34,196 nucleotides of DNA, from positions 1-34,196 of the forward strand of contig CAOKRC010000022.1 in the NCBI GenBank assembly GCA_948471035.1. Direction: 5' to 3'. Below the pieces are notes generated by a model that ran no database searches, was not told where the DNA came from, and saw only the letters and a list, made by a program, of their open reading frames with translations. The translations under genes and the position numbers were made by a program. Within the stretch, counting starts at the first letter, position 1, and each line of letters opens with the position of its first letter. This document shows positions 1-8,164 of this stretch, piece after piece. Origin of the DNA: an uncultured Clostridium sp. GTDB lineage: Bacteria; Bacillota; Clostridia; TANB77; CAG-508.

Positions 1-34
1 CCATAATATACAAAAACGCCTACAACCCTTTATT

Positions 35-109
35 TTAGGCGGTAGGCACGAGTTTTGTGATAACAAGCGATATCAATGTTATTCCTTTTGTACTTTTAAA
101 CTTATTCAT
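35..109 (-). pseudogene. Truncated type IV prepilin-like N-terminus
   Basis: A 24-codon reading frame starts at an ATG preceded by a good ribosome binding site (GGGAGG, around 121-126). The peptide starts MNKFKSTKGITLISLVIT, which is the start of a class III-like/type IV prepilin signal (basic leader, then G-I-T-L-I-S-L-V-I-T). In intact members the hydrophobic helix continues for about another 15 residues. Here the match stops abruptly after VIT and the frame ends six codons later at TAA. The sequence beyond, to base 1, shows no continuation. This looks like a host gene cut by an insertion, or the border of the element, but the far side of the junction is outside the window. The start and signal are seen directly; the disruption is inferred from the family. 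Confidence 0.5.
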
Positions 110-202
110 CTTTTGAATTCCTCCCTTAAATAATTTATATTTTTATCGTATCATATCATAACACAATCTTATTTTCAATGATTTTCAAGATAAAATTTTT
201 GC

Positions 203-227
203 TAGTGTGTATTTTCCATACACACTA
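203..227. promoter_or_regulatory. 25-bp palindrome, probable operator of the XRE regulator
   Basis: Two perfect 10-bp arms (TAGTGTGTAT and ATACACACTA) flank a 5-bp spacer. It lies about 55 bp upstream of the XRE start, between that gene and the divergent prepilin-like start. Dyads of this size between divergent genes are typical XRE repressor operators. Binding by this regulator is inferred. Confidence 0.55.
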
Positions 228-281
228 TATCACAAACAATATTATAAAATCAAGTAAATAATTATTTTTTTGGAGAATAGA

Positions 282-528
282 ATGAAAAAATTTAATGAAC
301 AATGTAATGTAGTAGGTAATTTAATAAAAGAATATAGAGAAAAGAACAATTATACTAAAACTCGGTTTATCTCAAAAACTAGACTTACTGGGTGTTGAAC
401 TTGATAGATTTGAAATTTATAAGATAGAAAATGGTAAAATGATTGTAAAAGACTTTGAACTAATTGCTTTATCCATAGTTTTAGGTATACCTTTTGATGA
501 AATACAGAAACTAATTAATATTGAATAA
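282..528 (+). CDS. Small XRE-family regulator, read through a +1 shift at CGG
   Basis: This is a helix-turn-helix DNA-binding protein of about 81 residues and the only plus-strand gene in the window. The start ATG follows GGAG at 272-275. The first 27 codons read in one frame to ACT, then a CGG codon (363-365). The zero frame stops 11 codons later. Skipping C363 gives GGT (Gly) and opens a frame to TAA at 526-528 that encodes the rest of a Cro/C1-type domain, including E-I-Y-K-I-E-N-G-K and a hydrophobic helix. The total length, 247 nt, is one base over a multiple of three. A palindromic operator-like site lies upstream and a 20-bp hairpin terminator follows directly. As the divergent regulator at the edge of the element it probably controls excision or transfer genes, but its targets are not shown. 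If the shift is not made, it is a pseudogene. Confidence 0.75.
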
Positions 529-540
529 TTTTAAATATCT

Positions 541-588
541 ATAATTTTAAGAGATAGAGCTTACATCGGCTCTATCTCTTAAAATTAT
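541..588. terminator. Bidirectional terminator, 20-bp perfect stem
   Basis: The arms 541-560 and 569-588 are exact reverse complements around an 8-nt loop, with A/T-rich outer ends that give U-tracts both ways. It separates the plus-strand XRE gene (ends 528) from the converging minus-strand gene that ends at 596. Confidence 0.85.
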
Positions 589-595
589 GACCCAT

Positions 596-811
596 TTATA
601 AACTATTTTTCAAATTCAATCCTAATAATTGTAGTTCAATACCTATCTTATTTATTTCAACATTTTCAAATCCATATTTTTTTAAATCTATTCTTGTTTT
701 ATTAGATAGTTCTCCTAAAGTATTTACATTTTCTTGTTTTAGTTTGTTCAAGTTATCTTCACTAATAAATTCAAATCTTTCTATTGATTGTTTTTTGTAT
801 TTTTCTTCCAT
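596..811 (-). CDS. Small protein resembling the RNA polymerase alpha C-terminal domain
   Basis: This 71-aa protein has a core from about residue 18 to 68 that follows the helix-hairpin-helix pattern of the RpoA C-terminal domain: N-x-L-K-x-E-N-V, then T-L-G-E-L-x-x-K-T, then a last helix ending L-L-G-L-N-L. The usual alpha-CTD DNA-contact residues are mostly absent. The position of E. coli R265 looks like Asp, and the G-K-K-S turn is replaced by E-N-V-E, so it may bind protein rather than DNA. It is the last minus-strand gene before the bidirectional terminator and lies 20 bp after the 87-aa gene. I infer a regulatory or RNA polymerase-associated role for the element. The fold assignment rests on reading the alignment by eye. 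Confidence 0.6.
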   Translation of the reverse strand: MEEKYKKQSIERFEFISEDNLNKLKQENVNTLGELSNKTRIDLKKYGFENVEINKIGIELQLLGLNLKNSL

Positions 812-831
812 TTTACTACTTCCTTTTTTTA

Positions 832-1095
832 CTATTCTTTTATTGCTATCATTAGTTCATTATCTTGTACCATTCTATTGGCATTTTGATACTCGAATCT
901 TTCTTCTGTGAAATATACTTTATAACCTTTATTTTGAAAATAGTCTTTACTTATTTTTAATACTTCGTTAGCCTCTTGCTCTGTTAAATTGTATTTTACT
1001 CTTAGTTCATAAAAAGTATATTTTACAAATTGTTCATTTTGTTCTTCTTTCGTGCTTATCAATTCTATAATAAATTGTTTTAAGTCCTTATTCAT
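832..1095 (-). CDS. Hypothetical small acidic/helical protein
   Basis: This is an 87-aa protein of no family I recognise. It has no membrane segment or signal. The middle reads as helical (E-L-R-V-K-Y-N-L-T-E-Q-E-A-N-E-V-L) and the C-terminal half has alternating aromatic and charged residues suggestive of short strands. It starts with ATG after AGGAAGTGATTTT and lies between a strong terminator (1144-1178) and the alpha-CTD-like gene, so the two small genes probably form a short transcription unit of their own or are read through from the transfer operon. Function unknown. Confidence 0.6.
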   Translation of the reverse strand: MNKDLKQFIIELISTKEEQNEQFVKYTFYELRVKYNLTEQEANEVLKISKDYFQNKGYKVYFTEERFEYQNANRMVQDNELMIAIKE

Positions 1096-1143
1096 AAAAT
1101 CACTTCCTATTTTTTAACCATTATAGCATAGTTTCAAAAAAAT

Positions 1144-1178
1144 AAAAGGTATGTAGCACTATTTTCTACATACCTTTT
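1144..1178 (-). terminator. Rho-independent terminator ending the transfer operon
   Basis: A perfect 13-bp stem (1144-1156 with 1166-1178) with a 9-nt loop. On the minus strand it is followed by a T-rich run (TTTTATTTTTTTG). It lies after the 60-aa gene that ends the long right-to-left operon. The T6 on the other side could also stop plus-strand transcription. Confidence 0.8.
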
Positions 1179-1261
1179 TTGATTTAGTAAATATAAATAT
1201 ATGAATTCATTTGTATTTCTTACATTATATAAATTTGTCGAATTTTGTCAATGCTTTTTAT

Positions 1262-1444
1262 TTAATTTCTCTTTTTCTTACTGTATATTACTTTGTTTAT
1301 TTCATTTTCTGTAATAATCTTTTTATTTAGTGTTATTCCATAAGCATTTACTATTTCAGCTAGATATTTGCTACCTAATACTTCTAAGATTGTTGCTCTA
1401 TTGCCATTTTTTAATTCTACTACATTAAATTTCTTTATTTTCAT
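1262..1444 (-). CDS. 60-aa SH3-like small protein (DUF4926-like)
   Basis: A compact 60-aa protein. The pattern V-V-E-L-K-N-G-N-R-A-T-I-L-E-V near the start, followed by Y-L-A-E-I-V and a closing E-N-E-I-N-K-V-I, resembles the small beta-barrel DUF4926-type proteins, in which a V-x-L-x-D/N-G-x-x-G-T motif begins an SH3-like fold. The tail is basic (K-K-K-R-N). It lies 24 bp after the CHAP hydrolase, with AAAGGAAATAATACTT before its ATG, and is the last gene before the 13-bp-stem terminator. Its role in transfer is unknown; the family call is tentative. Confidence 0.55.
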   Translation of the reverse strand: MKIKKFNVVELKNGNRATILEVLGSKYLAEIVNAYGITLNKKIITENEINKVIYSKKKRN

Positions 1445-1468
1445 AAGTATTATTTCCTTTCGTATTTT

Positions 1469-3070
1469 TTAATACATTGGTGTTCCATAACCTAAAATCA
1501 CACTACTATTTGCATCATAATCTTTTTGTTTACAAGTATCTCCACTTGAATTGCCCTCAATAGTATAAACTCTTCCATTTTCATATTTTTCAACTATTCC
1601 AACGTGGTCTGCTTTTCCGTCATTGCTATCTGCCCAGTCGAAAAAAATAATATCTCCTGGTTTAGGTGTATAACCTGTTTCTTGCCATAGTCCACAAGTT
1701 TTAAACCAGGTTACTCCCTCACTTTGGCAACTTGAAAATTTAGGAATAGTACCTGCAGTTATATAGCCACATTCGTTTGCACACCAACTTACAAAACAAG
1801 CACACCATTCAACTCTTGATTCAAAACCATACCAACTCCAAAATGGTTGTCCACCAATGTTGCCTACTTGTGATAATGCTACTTGTACTATGTCATTACT
1901 ACCTATTGCAGAGCCATAAAGAACGTATGACCACATTGAATTGTATTTATCTTTTCGTAATTCTGCTAATTGTTGTAGTTGTTGTTCATTAAAGTTATAT
2001 CTTTGTATCATTTCTTCAACTGACCTACTTTGAATATCTATATATAAAACTTTCCTTTTTACTTTTACTATTTTTGTGTTTCCATTTTCATCAGTTGTTT
2101 CAATTTCTTTTTCTTGTTCTTTTACACTTGAATTTATAATATTCATTTCCCAGAATATTGTTTTCAGTTGGTTAATTTTACTATCATTTAAAGTTATTAC
2201 ATCTGTTGTTTCTTCTCCGTTACTTACAATAACTGAATAAACGGAAAGTACGTCTTTCCATTCTGCACGATTTGATTTTATTTCATAGTCATCGTGTTCA
2301 TTAGTTTTTTGAATATCTGTAATTTTGTTTGTAAAGTCTATATTTATCTCTCTAATTACTGCACTCATTGTTTTATCTCCTACACCATTTTCACTTGAAA
2401 AAAATATTCCAAAAACAGAACTGCAGATAAAGGCAATTAAACATATCACAATAACTATGAGTGCAGCGACCCATCCTCCTGCAACTAAAAATGCAATAAG
2501 TGCTTTTGTTCCTGCTATTATTGCTTTTAATGTTGTAATTGTAGCTTTTATTCCTACTTTTATTCCTTTTATAGTTGCTTTTGTTGTGGCTTTGGCTACT
2601 TGATATGTTTTCTTTGCACCTTTTACTGCAGTTTTGGCTGTTTGTTTTGTTGTTTTATATGCTACTTTTCCAATTTGTTTAGTTGTTTTTATTGTTCTAT
2701 TTGCATTTTTTATTGTTCCTTTTGTAGCCTTTATTTTATTTTTTGCAGTTTTTATTGTTTTGTTTTCTATTTTTTGTTTTATCTTTTGACTAGCCTTTTG
2801 TATGTTCTGCTTTGTTGTTTTTACTGACTTTTTACCATACCTATTAAAGTTATTTATTCCTCTATTAAAAGATATATTTGTTTTTTCTGTTATCTTATTT
2901 ATTCCATATTCACTTGGACTATTATCTTCATTTTCTTTTGTATCGTAGTTTGCTTTTTCTTTTATATTAAAGAAATTTTCTTTTAATTTTTCCTTATATA
3001 TTGCTTTTCTATCTACTATTTTTATTGGTGTTTTATTTTCTTGCTTTTTCTTTATTTTTATATCTTGCAA
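1469..3070 (-). CDS. CHAP-domain peptidoglycan hydrolase of the conjugation machinery
   Basis: This membrane-anchored cell-wall hydrolase (533 aa) should open the peptidoglycan for the transfer channel (VirB1-like role). Residues ~1-60 are charged. About 70-195 form a Lys/Thr/Ala-rich amphipathic repeat (recurring K-T-T-K-Q and T-A-K/T-I-K units) that is probably cytoplasmic. A transmembrane helix lies near 197-225, then an extracellular linker, then a C-terminal CHAP/NlpC-type domain. There W-C-A-C-F-V-S-W supplies the nucleophile near residue 424 and A-D-H-V-G-I-V-E the histidine near 489. The start is TTG, chosen because AGGAGG lies 7 nt upstream. It follows sortase B by 11 bp in the same operon. 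The domain call is firm; the role in transfer rests on context. Confidence 0.88.
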   Translation of the reverse strand: MQDIKIKKKQENKTPIKIVDRKAIYKEKLKENFFNIKEKANYDTKENEDNSPSEYGINKITEKTNISFNRGINNFNRYGKKSVKTTKQNIQKASQKIKQKIENKTIKTAKNKIKATKGTIKNANRTIKTTKQIGKVAYKTTKQTAKTAVKGAKKTYQVAKATTKATIKGIKVGIKATITTLKAIIAGTKALIAFLVAGGWVAALIVIVICLIAFICSSVFGIFFSSENGVGDKTMSAVIREINIDFTNKITDIQKTNEHDDYEIKSNRAEWKDVLSVYSVIVSNGEETTDVITLNDSKINQLKTIFWEMNIINSSVKEQEKEIETTDENGNTKIVKVKRKVLYIDIQSRSVEEMIQRYNFNEQQLQQLAELRKDKYNSMWSYVLYGSAIGSNDIVQVALSQVGNIGGQPFWSWYGFESRVEWCACFVSWCANECGYITAGTIPKFSSCQSEGVTWFKTCGLWQETGYTPKPGDIIFFDWADSNDGKADHVGIVEKYENGRVYTIEGNSSGDTCKQKDYDANSSVILGYGTPMY

Positions 3071-3081
3071 AATTCCACCTC

Positions 3082-3804
3082 CTATATAACTTTCCTTGCT
3101 ACAACTACTAATCTTCCGTTTTTATTTGAATATTCACAAGTAGATAGTGTAATTAGTCTATCTCCATATTTTGCTGTTTCTTTTATACTATAAAAAGAGA
3201 GTTCTTTACACTTTTTAATAAATGTATTGAACTCTTTTTCATCTTTTATATTATAAAATTCATAATATCTAAAATCTGTGTATGCAATTGTCTTAAATAC
3301 TGCAATTATTTCATATTCTGCTTTTTCTTTTATAGTATAAAAAATTATATTTTTATGGCTATTATAGTATTCTTTTGATTTATAGTTTTCTAATTCTCCA
3401 AATACTCTTTTTCCTTTTATATGATGACCATATATAATTAAGTTATTGCTAGTTTCTATATTACAATTTTCTGCCATATATGGTGTTCCTAAACTTGAAT
3501 ACTCTTTATAAAAGTTTCTCTTTAAATAATAATTTGGTTTATCTTTTGTTTGCATTACTGGGTAATTCATACTTGTATTATCTATTTGAATCCAACCTAC
3601 TATATCATTATTGATTTCATATAGTTCTTTAATGTTTATTGTGTTTTCTTCTTTTTCTTCTACTTTATTTACAATGTTTGTTATTTCTTCAAATACTTTC
3701 TCTTGTTCATAGTCTTCTTTTTTATCTTTATAAATAAAAACAATGCTAATAAATGAAATACTTACTAGCATTATCACAAAAGAAATAAATAAGATTTTTT
3801 TCAT
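3082..3804 (-). CDS. srtB: Class B sortase
   Basis: This 240-aa membrane-bound transpeptidase would anchor surface proteins to the wall. An N-terminal membrane helix (about residues 4-25) is followed by a charged linker and the sortase domain. The B-class signature is plain: Y-P-V-M-Q near 81, the catalytic His in N-L-I-I-Y-G-H-H (His127), the catalytic Cys in T-L-S-T-C (Cys223), and the Arg in G-R-L-V-V-V-A-R (Arg231). It lies between VirB4 and the CHAP hydrolase, as in many Firmicutes ICEs. A likely substrate in this element is the giant adhesin at 27156-31712, whose tail has T-P-Q-T-G. That pairing is inferred; class B enzymes often prefer NPxTN-type signals, so a host sortase may serve instead. 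Confidence 0.93.
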   Translation of the reverse strand: MKKILFISFVIMLVSISFISIVFIYKDKKEDYEQEKVFEEITNIVNKVEEKEENTINIKELYEINNDIVGWIQIDNTSMNYPVMQTKDKPNYYLKRNFYKEYSSLGTPYMAENCNIETSNNLIIYGHHIKGKRVFGELENYKSKEYYNSHKNIIFYTIKEKAEYEIIAVFKTIAYTDFRYYEFYNIKDEKEFNTFIKKCKELSFYSIKETAKYGDRLITLSTCEYSNKNGRLVVVARKVI

Positions 3805-3824
3805 CTATTTGCTCCTCCAATTTC

Positions 3825-6176
3825 TTATTCAAATTTTTCTTTTGGTTTTGTTGTCATTAATTTGTATAATTTCGTACCCTTTGGAAATACATTCTTAAAT
3901 GGTATTATTGAGTTTCTTGCTTTTATTAATCCTTCTCCTGTATTAGCATTTGTTATAAAACTCAATTCTTTTTCTGGTATATGCAAAAAATCTGCAAGTC
4001 TATCTCTATCTGTTGTCGATTGATTTAGCATTACTATAAGTTCACTATTAGATAGCATTCTACTTGCTTCTTCTTTGTCTAATAATTCACTTACATTTTG
4101 AGTAATTCCAGTTGCAAAACCACCATATTTTCTTATTCTTCTCCATAATTTTTCTATAAAATATGAAGTATATTCGTGTTTAAATAATAAATATATTTCA
4201 TCTATAAATATATAAGTTGTTTTACCTGCTTTTCTATTTTTTGAAATTCTATTTAATATGCTATCTAGTATTACAAGCATTCCAATAGGCATAAGTTGCT
4301 CTCCTAACTCTATTATGTCATAACATATCATTCTATTATTTACTTCTACATTGGTCTGTTTTGCAAATGTATTTAAACTGCCTTTTGTAAATAATTCTAT
4401 TGATAGTGCAATTTCTCTTGCCTCTGGGTCTTTTTGCTTAAGTAATACTTGTCTAAAATCTTCTAATGTTGGTGGTATTCCTTTATAGTTATTATCTATA
4501 TAGTTTTTATAAACTATACTTATACATCTATCTATAAGTGATTTGTGCTTTCCTATTGCTCCATCTGTTCCCATTATCTGCTCACATAAAGAAAGGACAA
4601 ACTCTGATTTATCTTTTATTGGATCTTTGCTTTCTCCATAATCTTTATTTATATCTAAGGCATTTATATGGTTACTACTATTTGCAGATATTTTAATTAC
4701 TTCTCCTCCTAAATCTTCTATAAGTGATTTATATTCCGCTTCTGGGTCTATAATTATAATATCTGCGTTTTTATCTCTTAATGCTATTTGTGCTATTTCT
4801 TGTTTAGCTGCGAAACTTTTTCCACTTCCACTCACACCTAAAATAAAAGAGTTACCATTTAGTAACTCGTGTCTATCTATTAATATCATATTTTTTGAAA
4901 TAGCATTTTTTCCATAATAAATTCCGTGTGCATCTTGCATTTCTTGTACTTTCATTGGCATAAATGCTGATAAACTTTCTGTTGTTAATGTTCTTGTTAT
5001 TTTTACTTTCTTTATTCCATAAGGCATTACTGTATTTAAAGCATCTAATTGTTGGTATCTAAATATTCCTAATTGGCATAAATGTCTTCCTGCTATGCCT
5101 TTTAAATATTCTGTATCATTTTCTAGTTCTTCCTTTGTATCTGCAGTATGAACTATTGTTATAGTTGATAAAAACATTTTTTGGTCACGTTCTATTAGGT
5201 CATTTAAAAATTCTTTACTTTCTTCTCTTTGTCTTTGTAAATCATAAGGTAATTCTGCTGAGAAATTATTGTTTTCATTTTGGCTTTTTTGCCATTTTGC
5301 AATATTAGTTTCAACTCCCATTATTTTTTTCTCTGCTAATTTTATTGCCTCTTCTCTTGGTATTGGTTTCATATCAATACTTAACATCATATTTTTGTTT
5401 AAGTCTGTTAGTTCTGATATTATATCGTCTTTAATAAAAGTTGCAAATTCTTTTAAAAACAATACTCTACCATATCTATTTTGCATCTTAAAATAATCTG
5501 CTTTAAACTCAAATGTATCTGGACATATATAATCTTTAAAACTATGCCCTTTTTTCATACTTGCTTTTATGTCGAAGTGATATAAGTCTTCTTCTCCGCT
5601 TCTAAAAAAGTCATAGAATATTCTTAATCTTTCATTAATATCTAATTCTGTAAGTTTTGAATCTAGTTTTGCAAAACTATTGCCTAATTCTATTTCTTTA
5701 CTAGAAAAATATCGTTCTGCATCATTAATATTTTTCTTGTTTACTGTGATAGTCAGTAATTTTTCTTGTATAACTCCTTGTGCCTCTAATGAGTTCTTTG
5801 AAAATACCATATTAATATCTTCTCTATATGGTGTAAGGTTATCATTTCCTATTGGCATTTTTATTTTATTTTCAAAATCGATTTTATTAAGTCTTCTATT
5901 TATAATTGTTACTTTTGGAAGTGAGCCACAGTCTAATGTATTTGTCATACTTCCATAATCTAAAAGCATTCTTTCTTGTTCTTCTTTACCAGATACCATA
6001 TAATTTGTATCTGTAAATTTATAAGTTTTTGAATATTTATTCATCCCAACTTGAAATATTCCATTTTCGTATATCTTCTTGATTGGTATTGCTTGTTGTA
6101 CACTTCTTGGTATTCTGTTCTTTTCCTTTTCTTGGTTTAGTTTTAGTAAACTCAAAAGTTCTTTTATTAGTCCCAC
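3825..6176 (-). CDS. virB4: VirB4/TrsE-family conjugation ATPase
   Basis: This is the cytoplasmic ATPase that powers assembly and operation of the type IV secretion channel (783 aa, usual length for the family). An N-terminal region (I-P-R-S-V-Q-Q-A-I-P-I) of the kind seen in CTn elements precedes the ATPase core. Walker A is G-V-S-G-S-G-K-S near residue 445 and Walker B is T-Y-I-F-I-D-E near 658, with the downstream I-T-Q-N-V-S-E-L sensor-like segment near 695. The start is GTG, supported by GGAGG 9 nt upstream, and lies 140 nt inside the prgI frame, so the two are translationally coupled. Sortase B follows after 20 bp. It contains no CGG codon and reads intact. Confidence 0.94.
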   Translation of the reverse strand: MGLIKELLSLLKLNQEKEKNRIPRSVQQAIPIKKIYENGIFQVGMNKYSKTYKFTDTNYMVSGKEEQERMLLDYGSMTNTLDCGSLPKVTIINRRLNKIDFENKIKMPIGNDNLTPYREDINMVFSKNSLEAQGVIQEKLLTITVNKKNINDAERYFSSKEIELGNSFAKLDSKLTELDINERLRIFYDFFRSGEEDLYHFDIKASMKKGHSFKDYICPDTFEFKADYFKMQNRYGRVLFLKEFATFIKDDIISELTDLNKNMMLSIDMKPIPREEAIKLAEKKIMGVETNIAKWQKSQNENNNFSAELPYDLQRQREESKEFLNDLIERDQKMFLSTITIVHTADTKEELENDTEYLKGIAGRHLCQLGIFRYQQLDALNTVMPYGIKKVKITRTLTTESLSAFMPMKVQEMQDAHGIYYGKNAISKNMILIDRHELLNGNSFILGVSGSGKSFAAKQEIAQIALRDKNADIIIIDPEAEYKSLIEDLGGEVIKISANSSNHINALDINKDYGESKDPIKDKSEFVLSLCEQIMGTDGAIGKHKSLIDRCISIVYKNYIDNNYKGIPPTLEDFRQVLLKQKDPEAREIALSIELFTKGSLNTFAKQTNVEVNNRMICYDIIELGEQLMPIGMLVILDSILNRISKNRKAGKTTYIFIDEIYLLFKHEYTSYFIEKLWRRIRKYGGFATGITQNVSELLDKEEASRMLSNSELIVMLNQSTTDRDRLADFLHIPEKELSFITNANTGEGLIKARNSIIPFKNVFPKGTKLYKLMTTKPKEKFE

Positions 6177-6531
6177 TTTTCAATTCCTCCTTTTCTAGTT
6201 TTTTATATTCTGGCTCTAAAAGTTCTTCATATATATTTTCTGGCTTAAAAAATAATACTCGTGGCATTAATATTTCTGATTTCATCCACGCCCATATAAA
6301 CTCTTCTGCATTCATTCCATTGTATTTTACAAAACCTAATACTCCAAATGGAATAGCTCCTAATATGCAAATCCACGATAATGTTTCTAATCCTAAATGA
6401 TTTCTTAATAAGAAATATATTAATACTGCTACTCCACAAGCAATTAGCGAAAATATAAATTGCCTCATAGATAACCCAAAAAATATTGTTTCTTTATAAT
6501 CTCTTATTTCTTTGTTTATTTTAATTTCCAT
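6037..6531 (-). CDS. prgI: PrgI-family (VirB3-like) membrane protein
   Basis: This 164-aa inner-membrane component of the transfer channel starts with E-I-R-D-Y-K-E-T-I-F-F-G-L-S-M-R-Q, the PrgI hallmark, followed by two membrane helices (about residues 26-44 and 52-68) and the conserved N-G-M-N-A-E-E-F-I-W-A-W. The last 45 or so residues are hydrophilic and lie entirely in DNA that also encodes the VirB4 N-terminus in another frame; this tail is longer than usual for the family. Its ATG overlaps the stop of the upstream 290-aa gene (TAATG), so translation is probably coupled. Confidence 0.88.
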   Translation of the reverse strand: MEIKINKEIRDYKETIFFGLSMRQFIFSLIACGVAVLIYFLLRNHLGLETLSWICILGAIPFGVLGFVKYNGMNAEEFIWAWMKSEILMPRVLFFKPENIYEELLEPEYKKLEKEELKSGTNKRTFEFTKTKPRKGKEQNTKKCTTSNTNQEDIRKWNISSWDE

Positions 6532-7403
6532 TATCTATTTTTTCCTTTCATATTCTCTATTTTTTCTCTTAATGTCTTTACTTCTCTTTTGTTTTCTTCT
6601 TCCACTTTATTTATAATTTTTATCATATACTCGTGTATATTTGAGCCACATTTCTTATTTCCGTTTGTAATTTTATAAGTATAACTTCCTGTTCCAAAAT
6701 TATAATCTACTAATTTATTATTTATAAAACCTTTTATAGATAGTGGAATATCTATTCCATACTCTTTTGCTAAATATAAAATGCTGTTTTGAATTGTTTT
6801 TCCATTTTCATATTTATTGTCCTTATAAAATTCTAAATTTTCCATTCTTAACGTTCCTTTTAAGTGAATTATACTTTTTATTTTTGCTATTTTACTTTCA
6901 AATGTATAATTTACAATTTCTACTTCCTCATTATTGGCTTTTTCTATTGCTTTTCTTCTTTCTGTCTTTTCTTGTTCTTGTTTTTTTAAATAGTTTTCTC
7001 TGCTTTCTTTTGCTTTACCAAACATTTCTTTATCACAATGTCTTTCAATAAACTTTAGCTGACACAGATTAAAATATTCTTTTTTATTCATACTTTTTTT
7101 GAAATATTTTATTATAGCTTTTTCATTAGTATTTTCAAGAATTTTTTTCCAAATAATATCTTTTTTATTATCTGTTACATTATTTAAAAATTTGTTAAAA
7201 GATATAGGTGCTATTCCTAACTTCCAATAACAATTCTCTTTTTCATCTTTTATTAACATTTCTTGTCGTTCCCAATTTGCCTCTGTTTTTAATACCGCAA
7301 TTTCTGTTCCAAAATAATTAAATTTAGATACTACTTTATTTTCACATTTCAATTTATTATCTTCAATTAACCATACTTGCTCTATTTCGTTTTTTACTGG
7401 CAT
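6531..7403 (-). CDS. Hypothetical 290-aa protein of the transfer operon
   Basis: I do not recognise a family. The protein is hydrophilic, Lys/Glu-rich and has no membrane segment. Residues ~135-165 form a charged predicted coiled coil (K-K-Q-E-Q-E-K-T-E-R-R-K-A-I-E-K-A). The C-terminal third has a short G-T-G-S-Y-T-Y-K-I-T segment and two Cys (near 120 and 250) and ends in another Lys/Glu helix. It lies between the LPD28-like gene (21 bp upstream) and prgI (overlapping stop and start), inside the channel operon. It is probably an element-specific accessory or regulatory protein of transfer; nothing in the sequence shows more. Confidence 0.7.
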   Translation of the reverse strand: MPVKNEIEQVWLIEDNKLKCENKVVSKFNYFGTEIAVLKTEANWERQEMLIKDEKENCYWKLGIAPISFNKFLNNVTDNKKDIIWKKILENTNEKAIIKYFKKSMNKKEYFNLCQLKFIERHCDKEMFGKAKESRENYLKKQEQEKTERRKAIEKANNEEVEIVNYTFESKIAKIKSIIHLKGTLRMENLEFYKDNKYENGKTIQNSILYLAKEYGIDIPLSIKGFINNKLVDYNFGTGSYTYKITNGNKKCGSNIHEYMIKIINKVEEENKREVKTLREKIENMKGKNR

Positions 7404-7424
7404 AATTTCTCCTTTCCAGAATTA

Positions 7425-8144
7425 TTATCTATCTCTTTCGTTTTTTCTTTCTTCTTTATAATACTGCATTATATCTTCCACTTCATTTAATTGATTTTCT
7501 TTTTCTATTAAATCTTTATTTATATTGTTTTTCTTACAATATTGTAAATATTTCTGTAAACCTTTTTTATTTTCTATTTCTTCTATACCCACATCATTTA
7601 CTGTATTCCATATACCATAATGAGTACCCATATTCATATATGATATTTCTTTTCCATTCTGTAATTTTTCTAAGATATCATCATCTATGTTATATGCCCA
7701 ATCCATTATTGTACTTATTTCTTGTGTTTTCATATCAATTTCTATCATTTCGTCATAATTACTAGCAAGTGCAATAGATTGTTTTGGATTTTTCTTGTCT
7801 GCCAATATATACATAATTTCATATTTTGAATATTCTTCATTATTTTTCAATATTTCATTCATTTCTTTTTCTATTTTTGAATATAATAACTCTTCTATTG
7901 AATTTACATTTTCATTTTCTTTTATAAATTCTTCATAGTCTTTATAATCATCAGGGTACTTATTTCCTAATTGTATTTCCTCATCTGTAACCATACTACC
8001 AGCCCTATTAACTAAAACATCTTTTTCAATACAAGCTATTTCTCCTCCGAAATCACTATGCCTTAAATCATAGCAATATAAACCTTTTTCTTCTAATTCT
8101 TTTCTATCTTTTGTGTCTAAATAACTCATTTCTAAATACTTCAT
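7425..8144 (-). CDS. LPD28-like accessory protein
   Basis: A 239-aa acidic protein. Its N-terminal ~50 residues read E-E-K-G-L-Y-C-Y-D-L-R-H-S-D-F-G-G-E-I, then V-L-V-N-R-A-G-S-M-V. This matches the pattern of large polyvalent protein-associated domain 28 (Y-C-Y-D-L-R-x-S-D ... V-V-N-H-A-G-T-V), a small domain common in Firmicutes conjugative elements. The remainder is Glu/Asn/Lys-rich, without motifs that I know. It starts with ATG 21 bp after the end of virB6. GGAG lies about 13 nt upstream. The domain's role is unknown; it usually travels with transfer or anti-defence proteins. Confidence 0.65.
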   Translation of the reverse strand: MKYLEMSYLDTKDRKELEEKGLYCYDLRHSDFGGEIACIEKDVLVNRAGSMVTDEEIQLGNKYPDDYKDYEEFIKENENVNSIEELLYSKIEKEMNEILKNNEEYSKYEIMYILADKKNPKQSIALASNYDEMIEIDMKTQEISTIMDWAYNIDDDILEKLQNGKEISYMNMGTHYGIWNTVNDVGIEEIENKKGLQKYLQYCKKNNINKDLIEKENQLNEVEDIMQYYKEERKNERDR

Positions 8145-8164
8145 AATTTTATAAATTCTCCTTT

